A DNA stretch of 64,000 bases, taken from contig NZ_MZNT01000001.1 in the NCBI RefSeq assembly GCF_002042965.1, forward strand, positions 868,001 through 932,000. The letters run 5' to 3'. Positions 17,019 to 25,437 of this stretch are shown piece by piece. This DNA comes from Paenibacillus sp. 32352. GTDB taxonomy: Bacteria > Bacillota > Bacilli > Paenibacillales > NBRC-103111. Numbering within the stretch: the first letter of the stretch is position 1; each line of letters starts with the position of its first letter. The notes below the pieces were generated by a model. That model did no database searches. It was not told the DNA's origin and worked only from the letters and a program-made list of their open reading frames with translations. A program made the position numbers and the translations under genes.

Positions 17019-18030
17019 TATGGTCCGCTTAAAGCTGCTGTGGCCATCCATCGGGATTGCTGTTATTTTGCTGTTCAATGCGTTTTTTACACCCGGATTT
17101 TTTCATATTCGTATACAGGATGGCCATTTATTCGGCAGTCTGATTGATATATTAAACCGCGGAACGCCGATATTAATTATCTCATTAGGCATGACGCTTG
17201 TTATTGCCAAGGAAGGGATTGATATTTCCGTAGGCTCGGTGCTTGCGATTGCTGCCTCCATGGCTGCATTTTTGCTGCAGAAGCAGCTTCCATTTGTTAC
17301 CGCTTTGGCCGCAGGCTTAGGAATCGGCGCTTTGTGCGGCTACTGGAATGGCTTGCTGGTCGCTAAGTTGAAAATACAGCCCATGATCGCAACGCTGATC
17401 TTGTTAACAGTTGGACGGGGAATTGCACAGCTTATTTCCGGCGGGAAAATTATTACGATCTCCGATCCAGCTTACCGTTTTGTAGGCGGAGGCTATTGGC
17501 TGGGGTTACCCTTCGCGGTCATACTGGCTGCCTTTGTATTTATTATTTTGTACTTTGTCACCAGAAAGACAGCGTTCGGCCTATTTCTCGAAGCTGTCGG
17601 TTCCAATCGTATATCAAGCGAATTCGCAGGGATTCGGTCCACGCGTATTATGATTACGGTTTATGTCATTTGCGGATTTTGTGCAGCACTTGCAGGTATT
17701 ATTGTCAGCTCCAATATAACCGGTGCCGACTCGAACAACGCCGGCTTATGGTTTGAACTGGACGCTATATTGGCGGTAGTTATCGGAGGTACCTCCATGC
17801 GTGGCGGGCGATTTTATTTGGGCGGCACGGTTCTTGGGGCACTTTTTATCCAAACCCTAACAACAACGATTTACACCCTTGGGGTTCCTTCCGAATCGGT
17901 TATGGTCGTCAAGGCATTTGTCATTCTATTTATCAGTTTGATTCAATCCGAAGTGCTTCGGGTTAAGCTCAGCCGCATGATCCGCAAAAAAATCAGGAAG
18001 AAGGTGCTCGTCAATGAAGCTGCCGCTTAA
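16990..18030 (+). CDS. Sugar ABC transporter permease, YtfT-like
   Basis: This 346-residue integral membrane protein is a BPD_transp_2 type permease of the RbsC/YtfT family. About eight to ten hydrophobic segments are visible. The family signature GTPILIISLGMTLVIAKEGIDISVGSVLAIA lies at about residues 55-85, and VGSNRISSEFAGI marks the cytoplasmic loop that touches the ATPase. It forms one half of the channel, with the next gene product as the other. The start ATG 16990 lies inside the end of the ATPase gene, preceded by GGAAGGAGGA. It overlaps the next gene by 17 bp. Confidence 0.92.
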   Translation: MRLLKSQYINMVRLKLLWPSIGIAVILLFNAFFTPGFFHIRIQDGHLFGSLIDILNRGTPILIISLGMTLVIAKEGIDISVGSVLAIAASMAAFLLQKQLPFVTALAAGLGIGALCGYWNGLLVAKLKIQPMIATLILLTVGRGIAQLISGGKIITISDPAYRFVGGGYWLGLPFAVILAAFVFIILYFVTRKTAFGLFLEAVGSNRISSEFAGIRSTRIMITVYVICGFCAALAGIIVSSNITGADSNNAGLWFELDAILAVVIGGTSMRGGRFYLGGTVLGALFIQTLTTTIYTLGVPSESVMVVKAFVILFISLIQSEVLRVKLSRMIRKKIRKKVLVNEAAA

Positions 18031-19042
18031 TGTTACATCGTCCAATATCACTATTCTGGCTACGGTGGTATTATTTTTCTCTTTATATGCGGCCGGCTCC
18101 GCGATGTTTGACAGCTTTTTCTCTATTCAAGTATTTCTTAATCTGTTTGTAGATAATGCGTTTTTAATTATTGTGGCTACCGGCTTGGCTTTTGTTATTA
18201 TTACGGGAGGTATAGATCTTTCTGTCGCTTCATTAATTGCTTTGGTGAGTGTCGTTTCGGCGATCATGCTGAAGGCAGGCGTACATCCCTTTATCGTCAT
18301 GCCGGTCATGCTGCTCCTAGGAACGCTGTTCGGTTTACTGCAGGGCTATCTCATATGCAAATTCCATATTCATCCATGGATTGTAACGTTAGGAGGCATG
18401 TTTCTGGCAAGGGGGACTTGCTTTTTAATCAGTCCGGAAAGCATTGTCATCGACAACCCTACCTATAGCGCCATATCGAACTATCGCATTCTGTTGCTGG
18501 GTGAAGGTAAGATTTCGATCGGTGTTGTGGTTGCTCTCATCACGGTAATTGCTGCGGTGTATGTATCCAGATACACGGCATTCGGCCGGAATGTATATGC
18601 GATTGGCAGCAATGAACGATCGGCTGAATTGATGGGTCTTCCCGTGTTTGCGACGAAGTTGGCCGTTTATACGCTAAGCGGCTTCTGCTCGGCAATAAGC
18701 GGCATTGTGTTTACCTTTTATATGCTGTCCGGATATGGGCTTCACTTGATGGGTGGAGAAATGGATGCAATTGCCGCATGCGTCATTGGAGGGATTTTGC
18801 TTACCGGGGGGTTCGGCTATGTGATTGGTCCTATGCTGGGGGTATTGAGCACAGGAGTCATCCAAACCATGATCATGTTCCAAGGAACATTAAGCTCCTG
18901 GTGGACCAAAATTGTAATCGGATTTTTGTTGTTTGCTTTTATTGCTTTGCAAAGGGTCATTGTCTCGCGAAAGGAACGAAGCCGCAACCCGCAAAAACCA
19001 AAAAAACGGAAAAGCCATATCGCTAATACGGCTCACCTGTGA
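18014..19042 (+). CDS. Sugar ABC transporter permease, YjfF-like
   Basis: This 342-residue permease is the second channel subunit, of YjfF type. Signature segments are ATGLAFVIITGGIDLSVASLIALVS and IYAIGSNERSAELMGLPV-like text near residue 195. About ten hydrophobic segments are visible, and the C-terminus is basic. ATG 18014 overlaps the upstream permease by 17 bp and has GAAGGTG before it. It closes the importer operon; the kinase gene starts 75 bp later with no visible terminator, so all may be co-transcribed. Confidence 0.92.
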   Translation: MKLPLNVTSSNITILATVVLFFSLYAAGSAMFDSFFSIQVFLNLFVDNAFLIIVATGLAFVIITGGIDLSVASLIALVSVVSAIMLKAGVHPFIVMPVMLLLGTLFGLLQGYLICKFHIHPWIVTLGGMFLARGTCFLISPESIVIDNPTYSAISNYRILLLGEGKISIGVVVALITVIAAVYVSRYTAFGRNVYAIGSNERSAELMGLPVFATKLAVYTLSGFCSAISGIVFTFYMLSGYGLHLMGGEMDAIAACVIGGILLTGGFGYVIGPMLGVLSTGVIQTMIMFQGTLSSWWTKIVIGFLLFAFIALQRVIVSRKERSRNPQKPKKRKSHIANTAHL

Positions 19043-19117
19043 TATTATGATTCTGCGATCATTACATAAAATGCTGAAATTGTAATATATTGTCGAATAA
19101 CCGAGGAGAGGATTGCA

Positions 19118-20908
19118 GTGAAGGCCTATCTTCATTACTGGCAAGACCGCAGCATTCGATTTAAGCTGAACTGCATCTTTCTCTTAATTATTCTTATCTC
19201 GATCTTGTCGTTAGGCTTCTGGGGAAGCCGCACCTATAGTACGTATTCCGAGAATCAAGCGGACCAGAGTACGCTCCAAATGATTCATCAGGTAGAAAGC
19301 CATGTCGATTTGTATATCAAGCACCTAAACGATGTACTGCATTACTTGGGTGAGGATTCGTCGATACTGGAATTTGTTAACCTGAATGGGAGAGAGCCTC
19401 AGGAAGCGATGGTATTGCAGATTCAAAAGACCATGTCCATGTATGCGTCGCATAACAAGGAAGTGACCGGTGTTATGCTGGTCAATAGAAACGGTGCCTT
19501 CGTGTCGCACGAAATGTACCGGATTACGCGAGACCCGTTAACGGAAGAGAGCTGGTACCGGGAGGCTGTGTTGAGGCCGGACGAAACGCTTATTATCAGC
19601 AATCCGATTGGCCGCAATGTATCTGCCTATCAAAATTACAGCTCCTATGACGTCTTGTCGCTCGTCCGCGCCGTTAGGGATCCGAAGACACAGCAGATTG
19701 CCGGTGTTATTTTAATGGACCTGCGAATGGACATGCTGAAGTCGATTTTTGAAAATATTAAGCTTGGCAAGTCCGGATTCATTTATATTTTAGATGAGAA
19801 AGGCGAAATTGTATACGCTCCCACGAACGGAATCGTCTACCGGATTCAAAGCCACTCGCTGCAATTCGGATTTCAGGGAAGTGTGACGCAAAACATTAAA
19901 GGGCATGATTACCGGATTTTATACAATGACTCGGACCCATCGACTAATAAGTGGAAGTTTATCGGAGTCATTCCGAATGACGATTATTTAAGGGTGGTCA
20001 AGGATATTCAGCTCTATACCATCATTGTCACCTGCATCACGATTGTACTGGCATCGTTATTGTCAACGTATTTTACAGGAACGCTGGTACGTCCGATCCG
20101 CAAGCTGATGAGCTTGATGAGTAAGGTCCGCTACGGGGGATTAAATCAGCGATTTGTCTCCGAAACCAAAGATGAAATCGGTCAGCTGGGTCACAGCTTT
20201 AACCATATGCTGGAGGAAATCAACAATCTAATCCATCTCGTTTATAACGAGCAGAAGCAGAAGCGCGAAGCGGAGCTCCAGGTGCTTCAGGCGCAAATTA
20301 AGCCTCATTTTTTGTATAATACGCTGGATACGATCCAATGGATGGCTCAGGAATACGAAGCGGACGATATTATTGAAATCATAGGCGCACTGACGAATTT
20401 ATTCCGGATCGGGTTAAACCGCGGACATGAATGGATTCCGATTAGGGATGAGGTGAAGCATGCGGAGAGCTATATGATTATTCAAATGTCACGTTATATG
20501 GATAAGCTGGACTTTCGGTTTGATATCCCTCAGGAGTTGCTCAAATATCATGTGCTTAAGCTGATTCTTCAGCCCATAATGGAAAATGCCATTTATCATG
20601 GCATCAAGGCAAGAACAGGCAAGGGATTGATTACGATCAGTGCAGAGAGACAGGAAGATACTCTTTGTTTTCGGATTACAGATGACGGGGCAGGTATTCC
20701 GCCGGATAAACTCCAGGAGATTAACGAGATCCTGCGCGGCCTCAAGAAGCGAGAAGAGAAATATGGGATTGGCCTATTCAATGTGAATGAGCGCATTCAA
20801 TTGACATATGGAGCGGCCTATGGGCTTCAGATCTATAGTGAGGTTGGAAAAGGGACGACGGTAGAGATCAGGCATCCTATGGTTCAGTTGGGCAATAAAA
20901 CAGGTTGA
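19118..20908 (+). CDS. YesM-like sensor histidine kinase
   Basis: This 596-residue membrane kinase belongs to the LytS/YesM family. It has one transmembrane segment near residues 16-36, a large extracellular dCache-like sensor domain (about 40-300), a second membrane segment (about 302-322), HAMP (about 323-377) and a His_kinase domain. PHFLYN places the phospho-acceptor at His397; QPIMENAIYHGI is the N box and DDGAGIP is the G box. GTG 19118 follows GAGGAGAGG. The response regulator starts 11 bp after the stop. It probably senses a sugar ligand, either directly or through the two-domain binding protein encoded at 22126. Confidence 0.93.
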   Translation: MKAYLHYWQDRSIRFKLNCIFLLIILISILSLGFWGSRTYSTYSENQADQSTLQMIHQVESHVDLYIKHLNDVLHYLGEDSSILEFVNLNGREPQEAMVLQIQKTMSMYASHNKEVTGVMLVNRNGAFVSHEMYRITRDPLTEESWYREAVLRPDETLIISNPIGRNVSAYQNYSSYDVLSLVRAVRDPKTQQIAGVILMDLRMDMLKSIFENIKLGKSGFIYILDEKGEIVYAPTNGIVYRIQSHSLQFGFQGSVTQNIKGHDYRILYNDSDPSTNKWKFIGVIPNDDYLRVVKDIQLYTIIVTCITIVLASLLSTYFTGTLVRPIRKLMSLMSKVRYGGLNQRFVSETKDEIGQLGHSFNHMLEEINNLIHLVYNEQKQKREAELQVLQAQIKPHFLYNTLDTIQWMAQEYEADDIIEIIGALTNLFRIGLNRGHEWIPIRDEVKHAESYMIIQMSRYMDKLDFRFDIPQELLKYHVLKLILQPIMENAIYHGIKARTGKGLITISAERQEDTLCFRITDDGAGIPPDKLQEINEILRGLKKREEKYGIGLFNVNERIQLTYGAAYGLQIYSEVGKGTTVEIRHPMVQLGNKTG

Positions 20909-20919
20909 GGTGACTATAC

Positions 20920-22125
20920 TTGTGGAAATTGTTGATTGCGGATGATGAGCCTCGTATTCGAAACGGACTTTGTAAAGCGCTTCCATGGGCCGAGATGGAT
21001 ATTGAGGTTGCTGCTGAAGCGGAAAACGGCAGAGAAGCATTGGAGCAGGCAGTGGGAATCAACGCCGATCTTATGTTCGTAGATATCAACATGCCATTCA
21101 TGAACGGCCTTGAGCTGATTGAGCAGCTGCAGGTGCATAATCCGGGTTGTCTGATCATTATCATCTCAGGACATGATGAATTTGCTTTCGCGCAGCAAGC
21201 TGTACGATTGAACGTATTCGATTATTTACTGAAGCCTGTTCAGAAATCTGAACTTAGAGCGGTCGTCCAGAAAGCATTGGATGCGTTGAAGAAAGAGCGT
21301 GTCGGTCAAAAATATGCCCAGTGGATACATAATACATTGGAGCATAGCGCATTAACATTGCGTGAAGACTTCTTGCGGAATTGGGTAACGGGTCAGCTGA
21401 CGAAGGAACAGTTTGAGGAAGAGAGGCCGTTTTATCAGCTTCATTTTCATGGAAAGGTAAGCATTCTCCTGGTGAAGCCGCTTAGTAAAATTATGATGAA
21501 CGTGCCAAATAAAACGTGGGATCCGTCGCTGCTGGCGTTCGCAATTAAGAACATTTTAGGCGAAATGCTCCCTCAGCTTCCGGTTTCTGCAGTGTTCAGT
21601 ACGGGGAAGAACATGATTGGCGCACTGACCCAAGTTTCGGATTTAACGGTACTCCGGTCGATCTATCAAGAATTTGAACAAACAGTGATGACTTGTCTAG
21701 GGGTGAATGTGCTGCTGCTCCATAGCGTTACAGACCGGCTTGAGCAGATTCCTGAGCATTATCAAGCACTCCGTGAGGAGCTTGTTCGTGAAAGCGCGTT
21801 GACCCCCATTATCATGATGACCAAAAAATATTTGGAAACCAACTACTATAAAGAGGACCTTTCCTTGACAGAAGTAGCCGATCAGATGAACGTGAATGCA
21901 ACCTACTTAAGTAAACTGCTAAAAAGGGATTTGGGCAAATCATTCGTTGACTATCTCACCGATATCCGAATTAAAAAAGCGATTCAATATTTGAACGATC
22001 CTACCTATAAAATGTATGAAATAGCTAATAAAGTCGGCTATCAATCCCAGCATTATTTCAGTCATGCTTTTAAGAAAATGACGGGTTTCTCACCTATGGA
22101 GTACAGGAAACGCGGGGATAACTAG
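20920..22125 (+). CDS. YesN-like response regulator, AraC-type DNA-binding
   Basis: This 401-residue protein has a receiver domain (residues 1-120; phospho-acceptor Asp55 in FVDINMP, DDE near residue 8, KPV at the end) and a C-terminal AraC double HTH (about residues 305-400; SLTEVADQMNVNATYLSKLLKRDLG, then MYEIANKVGYQSQHYFSHAFKKMTGFSP). It activates genes when phosphorylated by the kinase at 19118. TTG 20920 follows GAGGTGAC. It is directly followed by the gene at 22126 with no gap. Candidate targets are the operons behind the shared elements at 14285 and 24120. Confidence 0.94.
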   Translation: MWKLLIADDEPRIRNGLCKALPWAEMDIEVAAEAENGREALEQAVGINADLMFVDINMPFMNGLELIEQLQVHNPGCLIIIISGHDEFAFAQQAVRLNVFDYLLKPVQKSELRAVVQKALDALKKERVGQKYAQWIHNTLEHSALTLREDFLRNWVTGQLTKEQFEEERPFYQLHFHGKVSILLVKPLSKIMMNVPNKTWDPSLLAFAIKNILGEMLPQLPVSAVFSTGKNMIGALTQVSDLTVLRSIYQEFEQTVMTCLGVNVLLLHSVTDRLEQIPEHYQALREELVRESALTPIIMMTKKYLETNYYKEDLSLTEVADQMNVNATYLSKLLKRDLGKSFVDYLTDIRIKKAIQYLNDPTYKMYEIANKVGYQSQHYFSHAFKKMTGFSPMEYRKRGDN

Positions 22126-24021
22126 ATGAAGAGGTCATTCAAAAGAGAGCTAATATGGATTGTCATTGCCGGTTTACTTATCTTTACGGTTGCTCTTGTA
22201 TCGCACAGTATCTTGAAGATGAAGCCTGCGGATACGAAAGGAATCTTCCTGATAGGGATCAGCCAGCCCAACTTGAATGAACCCCGGCAGGTTGTGATGA
22301 ATAACGAAATCCGCAAAGAGGCGGAAAAGCACAAGAATGTACGGCTTATTTTTACGGATGCGGCTGAAAATAGCGAGAAGCAAATTCATGATGTTCAGAA
22401 GTTGTTGGACTATGGCATTGATCTGCTTATTATTTCATTAAATGATTCTGAGAAGCTGACGCCTATTGTGACTGAGGCGTATAAAAGCATACCGGTCATT
22501 GTCCTGGGACGCGGGGTGACAGGCTATAATTATACGATGTTTATAGGCTCGGACAACTTTTCAATAGGCAAAATATCAGGCAAGCTGGCATCGGATTTAC
22601 TCGAAGGGATGGAAGCCGAAATCCTGGAAATTAAGGGAGCTATGAATTCTAAGTCCGAGGAGGAAACGAGCCGTGGCTTTAAGGATTATGTAACTCGAAA
22701 TCCGTTGATTCACATTACCCGGGAAATCGACGGAAACTGGCAGCGTGACCGGTCGGAGGATGAGTTAAGAAGCATTTTGCCGTTGCATCCGGAAATTAAA
22801 CTTGTATTCGCCCATAGTGACGCTATGGCGCTTGGAGCCTACCGTGCGATCAAATCGCTAGGCTTATCCGATATCCATATTATCGGGATTGATGGATTGG
22901 ACACGGTAAACGGCGGGTTTGATATGGTTCAACAGCGGATCCTGAGCGGCAGCGTGACGAGTCCGACGGGGGGCAGGGAATCGATTCAATATGCAATCGA
23001 TATTTTGAACGGGGAGAAGGTAATCCCCAAAAAAATCATTTTGCGCAGTCATTTGATCACCAATAAAAGCGAAAAATCTGACATGACCGATAGCTATCGT
23101 TATGTTACGAAGCCGCAGCCCAATCTCGATGGATACAAGCAAAAAATGAAATTAGGCGTCGCTATTGTCGGCTCGGAGAGCAGCTGGCGGGAGGCGAATA
23201 CAGAATCTATTAAATCAGCGGCCAGGCAGGATCTCGATATCGACCTTTTGACACAGAATGCAGAGGGCAGTCAGGAGAAGGAAATTGAAATCATACGTAG
23301 TTTTATTCAAAAGAAAGTGGATGTCATAGTGTTCACTCCTATTGTAGAGACGGGTTGGGAAGACGTTCTGAAGGAGGCACGGGAAGCAGGGATTCCTGTT
23401 ATTTTGACAGACAGGAAGGTCAAAGTGGAGAATGACTCATTGTGGACTACGTTCATCGGCTCCGATTTTGTTGAGGAAGGCCGGCGGGCGGCCCGGTGGC
23501 TTATCGAGAATAAAGAAAAGGATGAGAGCTTGAGCACCATCGTAGAGCTGCAAGGAACAGCTGGTTCAGCTCCAGCTATTGAGAGAAGACAAGGCTTCAA
23601 TGAGGTTCTATCGCAAAATGCCTCCTTCAGCATTGTTGCTTCAGAGATCGGCGAATTCACTTATGACAGCGGCTTACAATTAATGAAGCAGGTCATTGAC
23701 AAAGGAATTGTCCCGCAGGCTGTATTCGCTCATAATGACGATATGGCGTTAGGCGCCATCAAAGCGTTGGAGCAGGCGGGATTGAAGCCGGGCAAGGATA
23801 TCATTGTTATTTCTGTAGATGCCACCAAGCTGGCTTTTCAGGCTATGCTTGCAGGAAAGCTCAATATGTCTGTTGAATGCAATCCTTTGCTAGGTCCGCA
23901 AATTATTAAGGCGGCGAAGGAGCTTGCGGCCTCGAAGGAAATTCCCGTCAATATCATTACGGCGGAAGGAATTTTCTCGCAGGAAACAGCGAAGCGGGAT
24001 ATTGCTATGCGGAAGTATTAA
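22126..24021 (+). CDS. Membrane-anchored tandem sugar-binding protein (probable co-sensor)
   Basis: This 631-residue protein has one N-terminal membrane segment (about residues 9-28) with no lipobox, followed by two consecutive periplasmic-binding-protein domains (Peripla_BP_4 type). Domain 1 spans about residues 38-330 (GISQPNLNEPRQVV, FIGSDNFSIG, AHSDAMALGAYRAIKS) and domain 2 about 338-631. Domain 2 is very close to the transport binding protein at 14380: VGSESSWREANTESIK, EIEIIRSFIQKKVDVIVFTPIVETGWEDVLKEA, AHNDDMALGAIKALEQAG and VECNPLLGPQ all have direct counterparts. The ATG follows the response-regulator stop codon directly. Its place next to the kinase suggests it presents ligand to the sensor, as XylFII does for LytS in clostridial xylose sensing. 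That role is inferred. Confidence 0.85.
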   Translation: MKRSFKRELIWIVIAGLLIFTVALVSHSILKMKPADTKGIFLIGISQPNLNEPRQVVMNNEIRKEAEKHKNVRLIFTDAAENSEKQIHDVQKLLDYGIDLLIISLNDSEKLTPIVTEAYKSIPVIVLGRGVTGYNYTMFIGSDNFSIGKISGKLASDLLEGMEAEILEIKGAMNSKSEEETSRGFKDYVTRNPLIHITREIDGNWQRDRSEDELRSILPLHPEIKLVFAHSDAMALGAYRAIKSLGLSDIHIIGIDGLDTVNGGFDMVQQRILSGSVTSPTGGRESIQYAIDILNGEKVIPKKIILRSHLITNKSEKSDMTDSYRYVTKPQPNLDGYKQKMKLGVAIVGSESSWREANTESIKSAARQDLDIDLLTQNAEGSQEKEIEIIRSFIQKKVDVIVFTPIVETGWEDVLKEAREAGIPVILTDRKVKVENDSLWTTFIGSDFVEEGRRAARWLIENKEKDESLSTIVELQGTAGSAPAIERRQGFNEVLSQNASFSIVASEIGEFTYDSGLQLMKQVIDKGIVPQAVFAHNDDMALGAIKALEQAGLKPGKDIIVISVDATKLAFQAMLAGKLNMSVECNPLLGPQIIKAAKELAASKEIPVNIITAEGIFSQETAKRDIAMRKY

Positions 24022-24057
24022 GTGAAATACCTTATTATATTAGGCTTATCTGTGGGG

Positions 24058-24099
24058 CATGATTCTCGGTAAGGTACCAGGGGATCATGTCTTTTTTTT
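24058..24099 (+). terminator. Intrinsic terminator after the tandem binding protein
   Basis: CATGAT (24058-24063) pairs with ATCATG (24084-24089) around a longer imperfect stem, followed by eight T residues. Confidence 0.7.
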
Positions 24100-24119
24100 G
24101 TTTGGATTCCCAAATAGCC

Positions 24120-24142
24120 GAATAAAGCAAATTATTACTTTT
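24120..24142 (+). promoter_or_regulatory. 23-bp shared element, copy 2 (upstream of cohesin operon)
   Basis: This copy matches 14285-14307 at 20 of 23 positions (GAATAAAGCAAA... ACTTTT) and is also followed by a TNTAAANAC motif at the same 25-bp spacing. It lies 207 bp upstream of the cohesin/SLH gene. Confidence 0.55.
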
Positions 24143-24348
24143 TAATCTAAATACTTCGTGAACAAAGTTACTTATATTTAAAACATAGGGTGAAATTAAT
24201 GCTTAGGGGGGACGCTAATGCAGGAGAAAGCTTGCGCTTAAGGCTTTTCCAAAATAGCCAGACTCAGTCTTGATACATATCGTATCTGAAAGGGGTTGCT
24301 GAACAAGGATTAGTATCACAGATACCATGCAGAAAGGAGCCAGCCATC

Positions 24349-25419
24349 GTGAAATTGTCAAAAAAGATGTCGTTGTCGCTGTCGTGCTATCTCATTCTAA
24401 TGTTAACCGCTCTAGCAGTCATACCTGAAAGAACAGCTTCAGCTTCAACGGATACGGCACCGCCTACCTTCAGTCTTACACTGTCTACCGATAAGCCGTC
24501 AAAGGGGGAAAATGTGGAGGTTGTTGTCAAAGGACATCAGCTTAAGGATGTTTACGCCTACGAGGTGAATTTGGATTTTGATCCCAGCCTGTTGCAATTG
24601 AAGGAAGCTACTACAGAGATTCCCGGCTTCTCTGTTTCCCCTATAGTGAAGGACAATCGTATTCAGCTTGCACACACACGAATTGGTAGGGTCAGGGGAG
24701 ATGAGGGGGAACAAACCTTGTACACGCTAAAGTTCGAAGCACTAGAGCAGGGAGCAACGACTTTAACTATTGAGAAAGTCAAATTGGTTGATTCTATCCT
24801 GACAAGCAACGTGCTGCAAACAGATACCCAGGTTGCCTTAGCGATTGACAGCTCCTTTCCTTTCGATGATCTGGGGGATTATGGCTGGGCAAAAGAGGCT
24901 ATTGCTTACTTGACGAACAAAGGAATTGTTAATGGCACATCCGACCATACCTTCAGTCCGGGTCAGCCTGTAACCCGTGCCGATTACCTGCTGCTGCTTA
25001 TGAGAGCGCTTCAGATTAAGGGGAATACGGCGGACCCATTCGTCGACGTGCCGCCAGGAGCCTATTATGAGCAGTCTGTGGCGGCTGCCAGAAGCTTAGG
25101 TATTGTGGAGGGGGATGAATACAATCAATTCCATCCTCAGCAACCTGTCACCCGGGAAGACATGATGGTTTTGACGGATCGTGCACTGCGTGCCGTCAAT
25201 AAACAGTTGACACGGGCAGATGAGTCCATTTTGAAGAGCTATACGGATAAAGCGGATATTTCAGGCTATGCCTTGGAAAGCATCACAGCACTTGTGGGAT
25301 CAGGCATCGTCGAAGGCTACAATCAGGGGATTTATCCCAAAGAAACGACGAATCGAGCGCAAGCGGCGACGCTGATTTACAAGCTCTTGATTTCCAAGCT
25401 ATCTGCAGCAAAGGAATAA
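24349..25419 (+). CDS. Surface anchor: cohesin-like domain plus three SLH repeats
   Basis: This 356-residue secreted protein has a signal peptide (residues 1-32, ending near ASAS), a cohesin-like beta-sandwich (about 38-165) and three S-layer homology repeats (about 167-350). Cohesin features are FSLTLSTDKPSKGENVEVVVKG, YAYEVNLDFDPSLLQLKEAT, and TLYTLKFEALEQGATTLTIEKVKLVD. SLH motifs include FDDLGDYGWAKEAIAYLTNKGIVNG and FVDVPPGAYYEQSVAAARSLGIVEG. SLH repeats bind pyruvylated secondary wall polymer. The protein would therefore display a single cohesin on the cell surface, like a minimal anchoring scaffoldin. The next two genes encode glycosidases ending in dockerins. GTG 24349 follows AAAGGAG. 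It is 18 bp before the next gene. Confidence 0.88.
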   Translation: MKLSKKMSLSLSCYLILMLTALAVIPERTASASTDTAPPTFSLTLSTDKPSKGENVEVVVKGHQLKDVYAYEVNLDFDPSLLQLKEATTEIPGFSVSPIVKDNRIQLAHTRIGRVRGDEGEQTLYTLKFEALEQGATTLTIEKVKLVDSILTSNVLQTDTQVALAIDSSFPFDDLGDYGWAKEAIAYLTNKGIVNGTSDHTFSPGQPVTRADYLLLLMRALQIKGNTADPFVDVPPGAYYEQSVAAARSLGIVEGDEYNQFHPQQPVTREDMMVLTDRALRAVNKQLTRADESILKSYTDKADISGYALESITALVGSGIVEGYNQGIYPKETTNRAQAATLIYKLLISKLSAAKE

Positions 25420-25437
25420 AATGAAGGAGTGAACAGG

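Larger units (their letters stand above)
24022..24348 (+). other. Regulatory gap before the cohesin/SLH operon
   Basis: This 327-bp gap holds a terminator (24058-24099), the second copy of the shared 23-bp element (24120-24142), and about 200 bp of leader before GTG 24349. A 24-codon frame starts at ATG 24199, but it has no clear ribosome site. No known riboswitch class is recognisable. Confidence 0.6.

Noticed and set aside
24143-24348. Possible riboswitch in the leader of the cohesin operon
   Set aside because: Some GC-rich blocks are suggestive, but no known riboswitch core could be matched.
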